DNA of 43,198 nucleotides, taken from positions 1-43,198 of the forward strand of contig JAICQQ010000051.1 in assembly GCA_025937785.1 (NCBI GenBank). Reading direction: 5' to 3'. A program made the translations under genes and the position numbers. This document shows positions 1 to 7,825 of the stretch, piece by piece (the stretch's first letter is position 1; each line of letters opens with the position of its first letter). This stretch comes from Polyangiaceae bacterium. Its GTDB lineage: Bacteria > Myxococcota_A > Polyangia > Polyangiales > Polyangiaceae. The notes under the pieces are model-generated. The model had not been told where the DNA came from, ran no database searches, and saw nothing but the letters and a program-made list of their open reading frames with translations.

Positions 1-378
1 ACTCGAGGTGGTTGCGGTCGCGCCCCCGAAGCCTGCGCCGCTCGTCGCGCCCGTGTTCGGGCCGCCGCCAGCACCGGTGGCCGCGGTGTTCGAGCTGGTG
101 CTGACGGCGCTGGTGCTGACGGCGCTGCTAGTGCCCGAGCCCGCCGTCGTGATGCCGCCGCTGGTGGCGGCGTTCCCGTGCGTAGCCGTGGTCACCCCGT
201 TTAGCGTCGCGCCGTTGGTTGCAGGCGACCCCACACTGGAGGTCGTGCCGTTGGCGCTCGATGTGTCTGGCGCATCGCTGCTCGCCGGCGAACCGCAATG
301 CGTGAGGCTCGCCGCGAGGCTCAATAAGGTCAGAGGTACCCGCGCGCGTTCCCAAGGTCTCTCGAAGCCGCTCAGCAT
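1..378 (-). CDS. Linker-rich lipoprotein, N-terminal part (runs off left edge)
   Basis: The reading frame opens with ATG at 378 and stays open to base 1 (126 codons), so only the N-terminus is present. It begins MLSGFERPWERARVPL, then a hydrophobic stretch ending SLAASLTHC, then GSPASSDAPDTSS. This looks like a lipoprotein signal with lipid-bearing Cys28, although His at the -1 position is not a canonical lipobox residue. The rest is a Ser/Thr/Gly/Ala linker, including a doubled SAVST pentapeptide encoded by a 15-bp repeat near 105-134. Two other lipoproteins in the window have the same signal-plus-linker design, so a folded exported domain probably lies beyond the edge. The function cannot be told from this part. 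Opposite-strand frames here are mirror images of the repeat. Confidence 0.6.
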   Translation of the reverse strand, partial: MLSGFERPWERARVPLTLLSLAASLTHCGSPASSDAPDTSSANGTTSSVGSPATNGATLNGVTTATHGNAATSGGITTAGSGTSSAVSTSAVSTSSNTAATGAGGGPNTGATSGAGFGGATATTSS

Positions 379-704
379 CGCGCCTGAGCCTAGCTCGTGT
401 ACGGGCCAGGGCAACGTTGGCACCGTTCTCCGACAACTAAAAAGGGCGATGGGCGGCGGCGCTGCGTGGCGTTAGAAGCTCGCTGGATGATTGCACCGTT
501 AGACTCCTCGTAATCCTGGTTTTGCTCGCGCGCCTATCGGGAAAATCCCGATATCCGGATATCCCAGTATCCCGGTATCCCGGTATCGGGAACAGTGCGG
601 TTGCGTAGGATCTGGGCGGCGCTCGGCGAGATCGGGTGTGTGCGGTTCGCCTCGGCTCGAAAGGTCGCTGACGGCCGGCAGGCAGTCGTGGTAGGCCTCC
701 GCCC
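379..704. other. Divergent intergenic region, no gene
   Basis: These 326 bp separate the leftward lipoprotein from the rightward GH31 gene. I see no convincing coding frame. The notable content is the octamer repeat array at 535-590, annotated separately. Promoters for both flanking genes probably lie here, but no clear -35/-10 pair stands out. Confidence 0.6.
535..590. repeat. Tandem octamer array with nested dyads
   Basis: Five 8-bp units lie head to tail from 547 to 586: CCCGATAT, CCGGATAT, CCCAGTAT, CCCGGTAT, CCCGGTAT, followed by a partial CGGG at 587-590. The array is preceded by a perfect 8-bp inverted repeat, TATCGGGA / TCCCGATA (535-542 and 546-553), with an AAA spacer. It also contains a 14-bp perfect palindrome at 550-563. 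It sits 115-170 bp upstream of the GH31 start. It could be a multi-site operator or a simple-repeat expansion; the sequence alone does not decide. Confidence 0.75.
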
Positions 705-3458
705 GTGGGACGGCTCGGGGGATGGCGTGCGTGGTGCCGCGGGTTCTTTTGCGCAGCGTTGACTCTCGCTGGCTGTCAGCAGGCACCGGCACCGCCGCAG
801 GCGAGCCGGACCCCTCCACCGGTGATCGGGCTGCCGGGAGGCAAGCTCAAACTCGAGTTTTGTGCGCCGAACGTGGTCCGGGTCGCCTTCTCGCCGAACA
901 CAGCGTTCTTCTCGCGCTCGAGCCTGGCAACGGCTCCGCGTCGTTGCGAGTCGACGGCGTGGCGCAGTGTTCGCGACAAGCTGCAGGTCACGTACACGAC
1001 GTCTCGCTTGAGTGTGCGCGTAGAAGCTACGGGGCGGGTGTCGTTTCTGGATCTAGACGGACAACCGATCTTGGCGGAGCTGTCGCACGGGGGGCGCACC
1101 CTGACGCCTGCGAGAGTCCAAGGCGACTCCACGTTCCACGTAAGGCAGCAGTGGGAATCGAGCTCCGACGAGTCGCTGTACGGGCTAGGCCAGCATCAGC
1201 AGGGCCTGTTCGACATCAAGGGCTACGACCTCGAGCTGCGCCAATACAATACGGAGATCTTCATCCCGTTTCTCGTATCGAGCCGGGGCTACGGGATCCT
1301 GTGGGACAATACTTCCTTCACGCGCTTCGGTGACCTTGACGCGCCGGTGCCGCTGCCGGGCGCGAGCGGCCTCTATCTCGAAAACGGCGAGCCCGGTGAG
1401 ATCGATCCCCGGCAGGGAAGGGTGTCTTGGAGCGGGAAGCTGACACCCGAGGTGAGCGGCGACTACCTGTTCCGTGCTTACTATTCGGGCAGCCTCCGGC
1501 TCGAAATCGATGGCAGGCCAGTGATCGATCACTTTCGCCAGGCCTGGCTGCCGAACGAAGACTTCGCGCGCGTGCCGCTCGAGGCCGGGCAGCCAGTTCA
1601 CGTGCGCTTGGATTGGGCGCGGCATACACCTGACGTCAACATCGTGCGGCTATTGTTCAAGCCGCCCGTGCCTGATCGAACTACGTCGCTGTGGTCCAAG
1701 GTGGGCGACGGCATCGACTACACCTTCGTCTACGGGCCCGAGCTCGACGACGTGATTGCCGGCTATCGACGGCTCACGGGCGAGGCGCCGATGATGCCGC
1801 GCTGGGCCTTCGGTTTTTGGATGTCGCGTGAGCGCTACAAGACCGCGAAGGAAGTGCTCACGGTGCTGCACGGATACAGGTCACGGCACGTGCCCATCGA
1901 CAACATCGTACAAGACTGGCAGTTCTGGAAGAAATCCGAGTGGGGCTCGCACGTCTTCGATCCCGAGCGGTTTCCGGACGTCGAGGCATGGGTCAAGACG
2001 ATCCACGAGACCTTCAACGCCCAGGTCATGATCTCGGTCTGGCCCAAGTTTCACCCGGGAACAGCCAACTTCGAAGCTCTCGACAGTGCCGGCTACCTTT
2101 ACCGACGCAACCTCGAGGAGCAGCGAAAGGACCATCTCGGACACACGTATACCTTCTACGATGCGTTCAATCCGGCGGCGCGCGCGCTTTACTGGTCTCA
2201 GATCGAGGCGGCGTTGCTCTCCAAAGGTTTCGACGCCTGGTGGGTGGACGCTTCAGAGCCTGAGATCGTGCAGGACCGTCACCGGAGCGTCGCGGCGCAC
2301 GTCGCAGCCTCCGAGACGCACATGCACCCGACAGCGCTCGGGACAGGGTCGCGCATGCTCAATGCCTACTCGCTGGTCAACAGCCAGGCGATATTCGAGG
2401 GCCTTGCCACGAGCTCGCCGTACCAACGGCCCTTCATTCTTACCCGCAACGGCTTCGCGGGGCAGCAGCGGTATGCCGCGGCTTCATGGTCGAGCGACGT
2501 GTCGTCGACCTGGACGTCCCTGCAACGACAGTTGCCGGCGGGGCTTTCCTTTTGCCTCTCGGGGATCCCGTACTGGACGCTGGACATCGGGGGCTTCGCC
2601 GTTCCGGCAAAGTTCTCGCGTAACCCCAGCGCGGAGAGCCTGGCCGAGTGGTACGAGCTCAATACGCGTTGGTTCCAGCTTGGCACCTTCTTGCCGTTGA
2701 TGCGTGTGCATGGGCAGCCGCCCGCGCGTGAGATCTGGGAGTTCGGTGGCGACGGAAGTCCGGCGTACGTGGCCATGTCGAAGTTCCACCGGCTGCGCTA
2801 TCGCCTCTTGCCCTACATTTATTCGGTCGCAGACGCCGTCACGCGTCGCGGGAGCACCTTGCTGCGCGCCCTGGTGATGGATTTTCGCAGCGATGCGCTG
2901 GCACGCACCATCGGTGACGAGTTCATGTTCGGGCCGGCCTTGCTCGTAGCCCCGGTCATGACCTACGGTGCGCGCGAGCGCATGGTCTACCTGCCTTCGA
3001 GCGAAGGAGGCTGGTACGACTTCTGGACGGGGGACCACGTCGAGGGCGGCCAAGTTCTGATGGCCGAGGCTGCCCTCGACACGATTCCCCTCTATGTTCG
3101 CGCGGGCGCGATTGTCCCAACCGGCCCGGAGCTGCAATACGTCGACGAGAAACCGGCAAACCCGATCACCCTGTACGTATTTGCCGGAGCGGACGGCAAG
3201 TTCACGCTTTACGAGGACCAGGGGCGCGACAACCAGTACCGGCAGGGGCGGTTCTCGACCATCGCCCTCAGCTGGCGCGACGCGAGTCGCACACTGTCGA
3301 TAGGTGCGCGGCAAGGCTGGTTCGCGGGGATGCTGCGACGCAGGATGTTCGAGGTCATCGTGGTGTCCCAAGAGAACGCCACGGGCTTCTCGTTCACGCC
3401 CGGCGCAGTGCGCCGCTTCGACTACTCTGGAGCGGCTCTCGAACTGCGCTTCGACTGA
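705..3458 (+). CDS. GH31 alpha-xylosidase/alpha-glucosidase-like lipoprotein with PA14 insert
   Basis: Predicted retaining glycoside hydrolase of family GH31, which removes alpha-linked xylose or glucose from oligosaccharides. The ATG at 705 gives a lipoprotein signal with lipobox LAGC (Cys24) followed by a short Pro-rich tether, so the enzyme is probably anchored in the outer membrane. An N-terminal beta-sandwich (about 45-220) is followed by a PA14-like beta module (about 225-325) and the catalytic barrel. The motif WWVDASEPE places the nucleophile at Asp515. WSSDVSSTW places the acid/base at Asp598. A C-terminal beta domain follows. The PA14 insertion is known from xyloglucan-active Xyl31-type alpha-xylosidases, which makes alpha-xylosidase the better guess. 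The 917-residue length suits that subgroup. The gene ends 36 bp from the convergent CotH gene. Confidence 0.9.
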   Translation: MGRLGGWRAWCRGFFCAALTLAGCQQAPAPPQASRTPPPVIGLPGGKLKLEFCAPNVVRVAFSPNTAFFSRSSLATAPRRCESTAWRSVRDKLQVTYTTSRLSVRVEATGRVSFLDLDGQPILAELSHGGRTLTPARVQGDSTFHVRQQWESSSDESLYGLGQHQQGLFDIKGYDLELRQYNTEIFIPFLVSSRGYGILWDNTSFTRFGDLDAPVPLPGASGLYLENGEPGEIDPRQGRVSWSGKLTPEVSGDYLFRAYYSGSLRLEIDGRPVIDHFRQAWLPNEDFARVPLEAGQPVHVRLDWARHTPDVNIVRLLFKPPVPDRTTSLWSKVGDGIDYTFVYGPELDDVIAGYRRLTGEAPMMPRWAFGFWMSRERYKTAKEVLTVLHGYRSRHVPIDNIVQDWQFWKKSEWGSHVFDPERFPDVEAWVKTIHETFNAQVMISVWPKFHPGTANFEALDSAGYLYRRNLEEQRKDHLGHTYTFYDAFNPAARALYWSQIEAALLSKGFDAWWVDASEPEIVQDRHRSVAAHVAASETHMHPTALGTGSRMLNAYSLVNSQAIFEGLATSSPYQRPFILTRNGFAGQQRYAAASWSSDVSSTWTSLQRQLPAGLSFCLSGIPYWTLDIGGFAVPAKFSRNPSAESLAEWYELNTRWFQLGTFLPLMRVHGQPPAREIWEFGGDGSPAYVAMSKFHRLRYRLLPYIYSVADAVTRRGSTLLRALVMDFRSDALARTIGDEFMFGPALLVAPVMTYGARERMVYLPSSEGGWYDFWTGDHVEGGQVLMAEAALDTIPLYVRAGAIVPTGPELQYVDEKPANPITLYVFAGADGKFTLYEDQGRDNQYRQGRFSTIALSWRDASRTLSIGARQGWFAGMLRRRMFEVIVVSQENATGFSFTPGAVRRFDYSGAALELRFD

Positions 3459-3469
3459 ACCGGACGCCC

Positions 3470-3491
3470 GCGCGCTGGCGTGCCAGTGCGC
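3470..3491. terminator. Bidirectional hairpin between convergent genes
   Basis: GCGCGCTGG and CCAGTGCGC pair around a CGTG loop with one G-T wobble, in the 36-bp gap between convergent GH31 and CotH genes. No U-tract follows on either side. A perfect 14-bp palindrome (3494-3507) abuts it and overlaps the CotH stop codon. A terminator role is inferred from position and structure only. Confidence 0.45.
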
Positions 3492-3494
3492 TGT

Positions 3495-4616
3495 TCAGAG
3501 CTCTGAAATAGCAGCGTGCTGTTGCTCGGCACGCCGCTCGATCGCGTCGGCCTGTTCGGCGAGCGGCTTCCCGCGCAGGAAGGGATCGTGCTCGTAAGCT
3601 TCGCGGATCGCGGACTCGAAGGCTTGCACCAGGCGGGCGACGACCTCCGGTGTCACGAGTTGGTTCAAGCGCTGCAGCTGTCCGAGGTAGGCCGGCTGAC
3701 GTGCCGCGTACAAAAGCCGGAACAAGGCGTTCCGTTCGAAGAGCTCACCGCCCGTGGGATCCAAGACGCTGCCGAACGTCTGATCGAGGTCCCACGCGAC
3801 TATCCTGAACCTGGGTTCACGCGCGCTTCGGGCCAAGAAGTAGTTGTTGTCGATGCCGTCCCAATTGTGGATGAAGTGCGCGCCCGCCATATAGCGAAGT
3901 ACCTGCGCGACATCGACGAGCTCCTCGAGCCGATGCGGTGCCCCCCGGGTAGCCTGGTCGATATTCTCGACCAGCGCTCGGAGGTCGCTCCGATTCGCCT
4001 CGCCGGCGCGCTCCGCGAAGGCGCTCTGCAGGTCGTGCGTAGCCTCCAATGAGGCGCGCAGATTTCTAGCCTTGTACAGGGCGATCGCACGGTCATCGCG
4101 CGCGCGAAAGAACTCCTCGTCGATGGGCTCGAGCAGCAGATACAGCCCCAAGTACTCGTCGTTCAGCCAGAGGGCCACGGGTTCGACTTCGGGACCCTCG
4201 AGTCCGGCGAGCGCGAAGCTGGAGCTTGCGAGGAGCGTCCTGAGACCGCTCGGGTCACCACTCATCGCGCTCAGCCGATGTCGGCGCCGCCCGGCGTACT
4301 CGTGAGGGAACTCCAGATCGAAGTTCTTCTTGAGATCGTCGCGCGTGGTCGAACCCGCAGTGCGGATCTGGCAACGCCCTCGCGCTCCGTCGATCTCGGC
4401 GCGGCACGCGACGGGTGTTTCGGTGTAGGCCCCTTGCCTCAAGCCGGCGATGGCTTCAGTCGTCAGGCTGAGCTCCACCAACGTCAGCCCGTAGCCGTCA
4501 GCGCGCGGTGCGTCGCCGCAAGCCGTCAGTCCGAGCGCGAGCCCGAGCGCGAGCCCGAGCTGGCTGAGAGAGGTGAGCGCAGCGAGCGGCTCAGAACGAA
4601 AGCGCTGCCGACGCAT
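3495..4616 (-). CDS. CotH kinase family lipoprotein
   Basis: Belongs to the CotH family, named after the Bacillus spore-coat kinase CotH; members are atypical protein kinases. The signature HNWDGIDNNYF (Asp253) and the metal-binding-like WDLDQTFG (Asp276/Asp278) are both present. Upstream segments KKNFDLEF and VALWLNDEYLGLYLLLEPI fit the family. ATG 4616 is chosen over an upstream ATG because GGAGGG lies just before it. It gives a signal with a repeated LALGL core and lipobox LTAC (Cys33). The 373-residue protein would therefore be a lipoprotein outside the cytoplasm. Its start lies inside the preceding gene (26-bp overlap), so it is third in an operon with 5586-6299 and 4591-5589. A kinase acting outside the cytoplasm is unusual; substrate and activity are unknown. 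Confidence 0.82.
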   Translation of the reverse strand: MRRQRFRSEPLAALTSLSQLGLALGLALGLTACGDAPRADGYGLTLVELSLTTEAIAGLRQGAYTETPVACRAEIDGARGRCQIRTAGSTTRDDLKKNFDLEFPHEYAGRRRHRLSAMSGDPSGLRTLLASSSFALAGLEGPEVEPVALWLNDEYLGLYLLLEPIDEEFFRARDDRAIALYKARNLRASLEATHDLQSAFAERAGEANRSDLRALVENIDQATRGAPHRLEELVDVAQVLRYMAGAHFIHNWDGIDNNYFLARSAREPRFRIVAWDLDQTFGSVLDPTGGELFERNALFRLLYAARQPAYLGQLQRLNQLVTPEVVARLVQAFESAIREAYEHDPFLRGKPLAEQADAIERRAEQQHAAISEL

Positions 4617-5589
4617 GATACCGCGCCCTCCGTTGCAGGCTCTCCGTAGGCTCTCCCGCGACACTGCTCTGCTCCGCGACGAGCTCGGCGCTGGTGCGGA
4701 ACACCAAGCGCTTCGAGCGAAGGTTCAGACCCAACAGCGCCTGGGCTTGGTGTCCCGCGCTGGGCTCCTGGGCATCGCGCGCCAGGAGCGAGCCTTGGAG
4801 GAAGGGTTCGAGTTGCCAGCGCTCGCTGAGCCCGAGGCGCGCCGCGAGCTCGCCGCGAGGCCCGTAGAAAGCGACGGTGTGCCCATCGCCATGCGTCCGC
4901 TCGAATTCGGTGGACAGGGGATCGACGCCGGCGAAAAGCTCGGTCGCGACGCGAAACGCGCCGATGTCGATCCACAATGAGCCCACCCCTGCCAACACGG
5001 GCAAATAGGTGTGCTCGATGCGGCGGCGCTCTGCGAGACCCCAGCCGCCCCACCCGAACGGCCCCACGCGATGGCGCAGCGAGACCAGCGCGTTCTGATT
5101 ACGGCTGCCGTCCATCCCCAGCGTGAAGTCGGCGTAGACGCCGGACGTGCCGCGTTCGGGACGCGTCAGGACCCGGAGCTCGAGCTGGCGTCCCGCCAGA
5201 CCGAGGGTCTCGAGAAACTGGTAAGCGTGCGAACGATGCAAGGTCAGCCGCTCGTCGCTGGACTCTTGATACTCCAGGCCGAGGGTTTTCTTGTCGATGC
5301 CGAGCCGCAAGCGTAACCCGTCGTCGACCTTGTGATCGATGTAGGCATCCTTCAGGCGCAGGTCCCGCTCGTAGTAACGGCCCTCGACCTTGACGAAAGC
5401 CCGGGTACCAGCCCGGCGCTTCGTCTTCAACTTCACTTGCACTTCGGCTTCCGGTTCAGCCTCGCTCGTCCCCGGTTTCTCGACGAACAACCGCACGACT
5501 CCGCCGACCTGGTCGGCTCCGGCGTTGGCCGGGGCGAGGAGCGTCGCCAGTGCGATCAGCACGGGCAACCGGGAGCGGGCGCGCTTCAC
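4591..5589 (-). CDS. Predicted outer-membrane beta-barrel protein
   Basis: GTG at 5589 is chosen because it overlaps the upstream stop as GTGA and gives a normal signal peptide (VKRARSRLPVLIALATLLAP, then ANAGADQ). The mature part of about 310 residues alternates polar and hydrophobic residues, has many Arg/Tyr/Trp/Gly girdle-like positions, and ends in ASAALSF, a terminal Phe typical of barrels inserted by the BAM machinery. No family is recognised with confidence; a porin-like protein is the best guess. The gene is sandwiched by overlaps with the upstream lipoprotein (4 bp) and the downstream CotH gene (26 bp). This implies translational coupling and a shared task at the outer membrane. Confidence 0.62.
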   Translation of the reverse strand: MKRARSRLPVLIALATLLAPANAGADQVGGVVRLFVEKPGTSEAEPEAEVQVKLKTKRRAGTRAFVKVEGRYYERDLRLKDAYIDHKVDDGLRLRLGIDKKTLGLEYQESSDERLTLHRSHAYQFLETLGLAGRQLELRVLTRPERGTSGVYADFTLGMDGSRNQNALVSLRHRVGPFGWGGWGLAERRRIEHTYLPVLAGVGSLWIDIGAFRVATELFAGVDPLSTEFERTHGDGHTVAFYGPRGELAARLGLSERWQLEPFLQGSLLARDAQEPSAGHQAQALLGLNLRSKRLVFRTSAELVAEQSSVAGEPTESLQRRARYHASAALSF

Positions 5590-6299
5590 GCCGAGCACGG
5601 GGTCACGGTGTCGATGGCCAAGAGCCGCCACGTGCAGCCGACACGGCCGAAGTAGAAGCCGATCGCTGCCTCGGTGACGTAGACGCCGTTCGAAATCGCG
5701 GCGTCGGTTCGGCGCGCACGCTCGAGGCCGGCGTTGGCCTCCGCCGCCGGGAGCACCTCGTACTTGAGCGCGAGGTCGTACCAGCGCGCCACACTGAAAC
5801 CAGGATCGGGCGTGAGCACGCAGCCGCTCGTCGACCACTCCTCGGTTTCACACGAAAAGCGCGGGGTGGCGTCGGTGCGGGGTTCGGGGCACCTGATCGC
5901 GTAGTGCTCGGGCGTGAGCTTGGGCACCCTCTCGCCGGCCTCGGCCATGGAGCGAAAGTGCATGGGCACGACGAAGGCTCCGGGGTTGTCGATCACGAAT
6001 ACGCCGTGGTCGGGGTCGATCAGCGGCACGAGTCCGTCGACACCGGCTTCGAGGTGGGCGCGCAGCCGAGGCCAGACCGAGGCGAAGGCCTCGTCCTCGC
6101 AGGCCGGAGCAGCCGCCGGCGGGGCGGGAGGAGCGCTCTGGGAGGTCGGGACCGGAACGGCCACGGCTGGTGGGGCGGCGGCTGGTGGCCGGCCCTCGGG
6201 CGCTCCTGCGGCACAACTCGCCAGCAGTAGCGCTGCTGCGCCGCCGCGGACGGATGCTGGGAGACGGAAGACCGGTCGCCGATTCACGGCGGGCAGCAT
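5586..6299 (-). CDS. Hypothetical lipoprotein, first gene of the CotH operon
   Basis: A 237-residue protein with lipoprotein signal LLLASC (Cys29), then a Pro/Ala/Val tether of about 40 residues. A globular domain with at least four Cys follows (CEDEAF, IRCPEP, FSCETEEW, SGCVLTP), consistent with disulfides outside the cytoplasm. The end, YVTEAAIGFYFGRVGCTWRLLAIDTVTPCSA, resembles the ordered beta strands of small periplasmic domains. I do not recognise the family. It leads a leftward operon whose next genes encode an outer-membrane protein and a CotH protein. Its stop codon overlaps the next start as GTGA. Confidence 0.65.
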   Translation of the reverse strand: MLPAVNRRPVFRLPASVRGGAAALLLASCAAGAPEGRPPAAAPPAVAVPVPTSQSAPPAPPAAAPACEDEAFASVWPRLRAHLEAGVDGLVPLIDPDHGVFVIDNPGAFVVPMHFRSMAEAGERVPKLTPEHYAIRCPEPRTDATPRFSCETEEWSTSGCVLTPDPGFSVARWYDLALKYEVLPAAEANAGLERARRTDAAISNGVYVTEAAIGFYFGRVGCTWRLLAIDTVTPCSA

Positions 6300-6344
6300 A
6301 CACCGAGGAGCGCAAGATGGCAGCCGCCTCGCGTGTACGGGCCG

Positions 6345-7595
6345 TCAGAAGTCGAGGATCGCTGCGGCGGCCGCCTTGGGGCGACGCTGGTCGTCGAACA
6401 ACAGCGGATGGTTGTTGCGACCACCGACCGGTTCGTGATCCAGCCAGGTGTGGTCGTCGGAGACGCCCCACAGCGTGACGCTGGTGATGTGCTCGGCGTG
6501 TTTGCGGAACAGGGCGAACAGCTCCGCGTAGCGTTTGGCCTGGGTCTGGGCGAGCTCGGGCGTGAAGTCGACGGCGGGCGCCGCCTTGAACTTGCCGTCG
6601 GGATAGTCATTGTACAAGTTCACGTCGAGCTCACTGACCTTGATCTTGTAACCGGCAGCGATGATCTTCTGCATGGTCTCGTCGAGCAGCTCGACGCCCG
6701 GCCAATCCAGGCGCACGTGGAACTGCATGCCGATGCCGTCGACGCGCGCTCCCTTTTCGCGCACGGCGTTCAACATTGAAATGATGCGGTCGATCTTGAG
6801 TACGACGTTGTAATCGTTGTAGTACAACTTGCCTTCGGAGCTGCCGGCGGCGCGGGCTTCGTAGGCCTGTTGTGCCCACAAGAACGCCAGGTACACGTAT
6901 TCTTCGCTGCCGAAGATGCCGTAGAACTTCGAGCCCTCGGTAGCGTCGCGGTACGTCTTTTCGCTGTTGTCGCTGATGGCCTCGTTGACCACGTCCCAGT
7001 TGTCCACGACGTCCGCGTAGCGCGGGATGATCGTATCGATGTGCGCTTTCAGGCGGGTTTTCACGGCTTCGATGGCCTGCGGATCGCCGTTCGCGAGCCG
7101 CGCAAATACCCAACCGGGGGCCTGGCGGTGCCACACCAACGCGTGTCCGGTCATCGGCATCTTGTGCTCACGCGCGAACTCTGCAATCGCGTCCGCTTCG
7201 CCCCAATCGTAGCGGTCTTTGGCGGGCGATAGCTCGCCCCACTTCCAGGCGTTTTCGGCAGTGAGACGGTTGAAGTGCCGCGTGATGATGTCGCGCACCT
7301 CGGGCGTGGTCAGGTTTTTCTGGGTGACCGCCACGCCAACGCTGAAGAACTCCTGGTACTTCTTGGCGATGCTGGCGCCTTCGGGGAGCGTCGCAGGGGG
7401 AGCCGTCGAGGCACCCTTCGTGGACGTACCGGCAACGGTCGCTGGGTCGCCGCCTGCGGCAGCGGGTGCGGCGGCGCCCTCTGACCGCTGGATGCAGCTC
7501 GGGAGCAGCAGCGCCAACAAGAGTGCGTGAAACCGGCGGGGTGCGCGGCGGTGAAGTCCTGGGCGAGGAACGAGTGACATCGTGAGCCGATGCAT
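6345..7595 (-). CDS. GH10 endo-1,4-beta-xylanase, lipoprotein
   Basis: Predicted retaining endo-xylanase cutting the beta-1,4-xylan backbone. The GH10 hallmarks are clear: LTAENAWKWGEL, TGHALVWHRQAPGW, the acid/base in WDVVNEAI (Glu205), and the nucleophile in KVSELDVNLY (Glu322). The barrel closes with SVTLWGVSDDHTWL. The N-terminus has an Arg-rich region, a hydrophobic core and lipobox LPSC (Cys34), then an Ala/Thr/Gly tether, so it is likely lipid-anchored. A second in-frame ATG six codons in (7580) is an equally good start; no strong ribosome site separates them. It is divergent from the sulfatase-like gene. With GH31 and GH5 enzymes nearby, it fits a hemicellulose-degrading set. Confidence 0.93.
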   Translation of the reverse strand: MHRLTMSLVPRPGLHRRAPRRFHALLLALLLPSCIQRSEGAAAPAAAGGDPATVAGTSTKGASTAPPATLPEGASIAKKYQEFFSVGVAVTQKNLTTPEVRDIITRHFNRLTAENAWKWGELSPAKDRYDWGEADAIAEFAREHKMPMTGHALVWHRQAPGWVFARLANGDPQAIEAVKTRLKAHIDTIIPRYADVVDNWDVVNEAISDNSEKTYRDATEGSKFYGIFGSEEYVYLAFLWAQQAYEARAAGSSEGKLYYNDYNVVLKIDRIISMLNAVREKGARVDGIGMQFHVRLDWPGVELLDETMQKIIAAGYKIKVSELDVNLYNDYPDGKFKAAPAVDFTPELAQTQAKRYAELFALFRKHAEHITSVTLWGVSDDHTWLDHEPVGGRNNHPLLFDDQRRPKAAAAAILDF

Positions 7596-7825
7596 AGCTC
7601 GAGATGCTTCGCCGAGTCACGCAAAGTCGACGCCGCTTTTTGGCGATTCTGGCTCGGGCGACGTCGCACCAGAGTCGGCCACGTCTGGCGCGGCGCACGA
7701 ACCGACGGCGCGGAGCTTTGGAAACGTTTCTGCCGCCCGCGACCGTTGCGCTGCGCGCGACCACGGCTTTGCTGCGGGATCGTGCGGCGATTCGCGCTTC
7801 GGTTCCGCGGACGCTATGGTCGGCC

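Noticed and set aside
8..475. Pro/Val/Ala-rich rightward frame at the left edge
   Set aside because: It is the antisense image of a Ser/Thr/Gly lipoprotein linker; the minus frame has a signal peptide.
4526..4566. 12-bp repeat encoding LALGLALGL as a mobile-element trace
   Set aside because: It lies in the signal peptide core of the CotH lipoprotein, where such repeats are tolerated.
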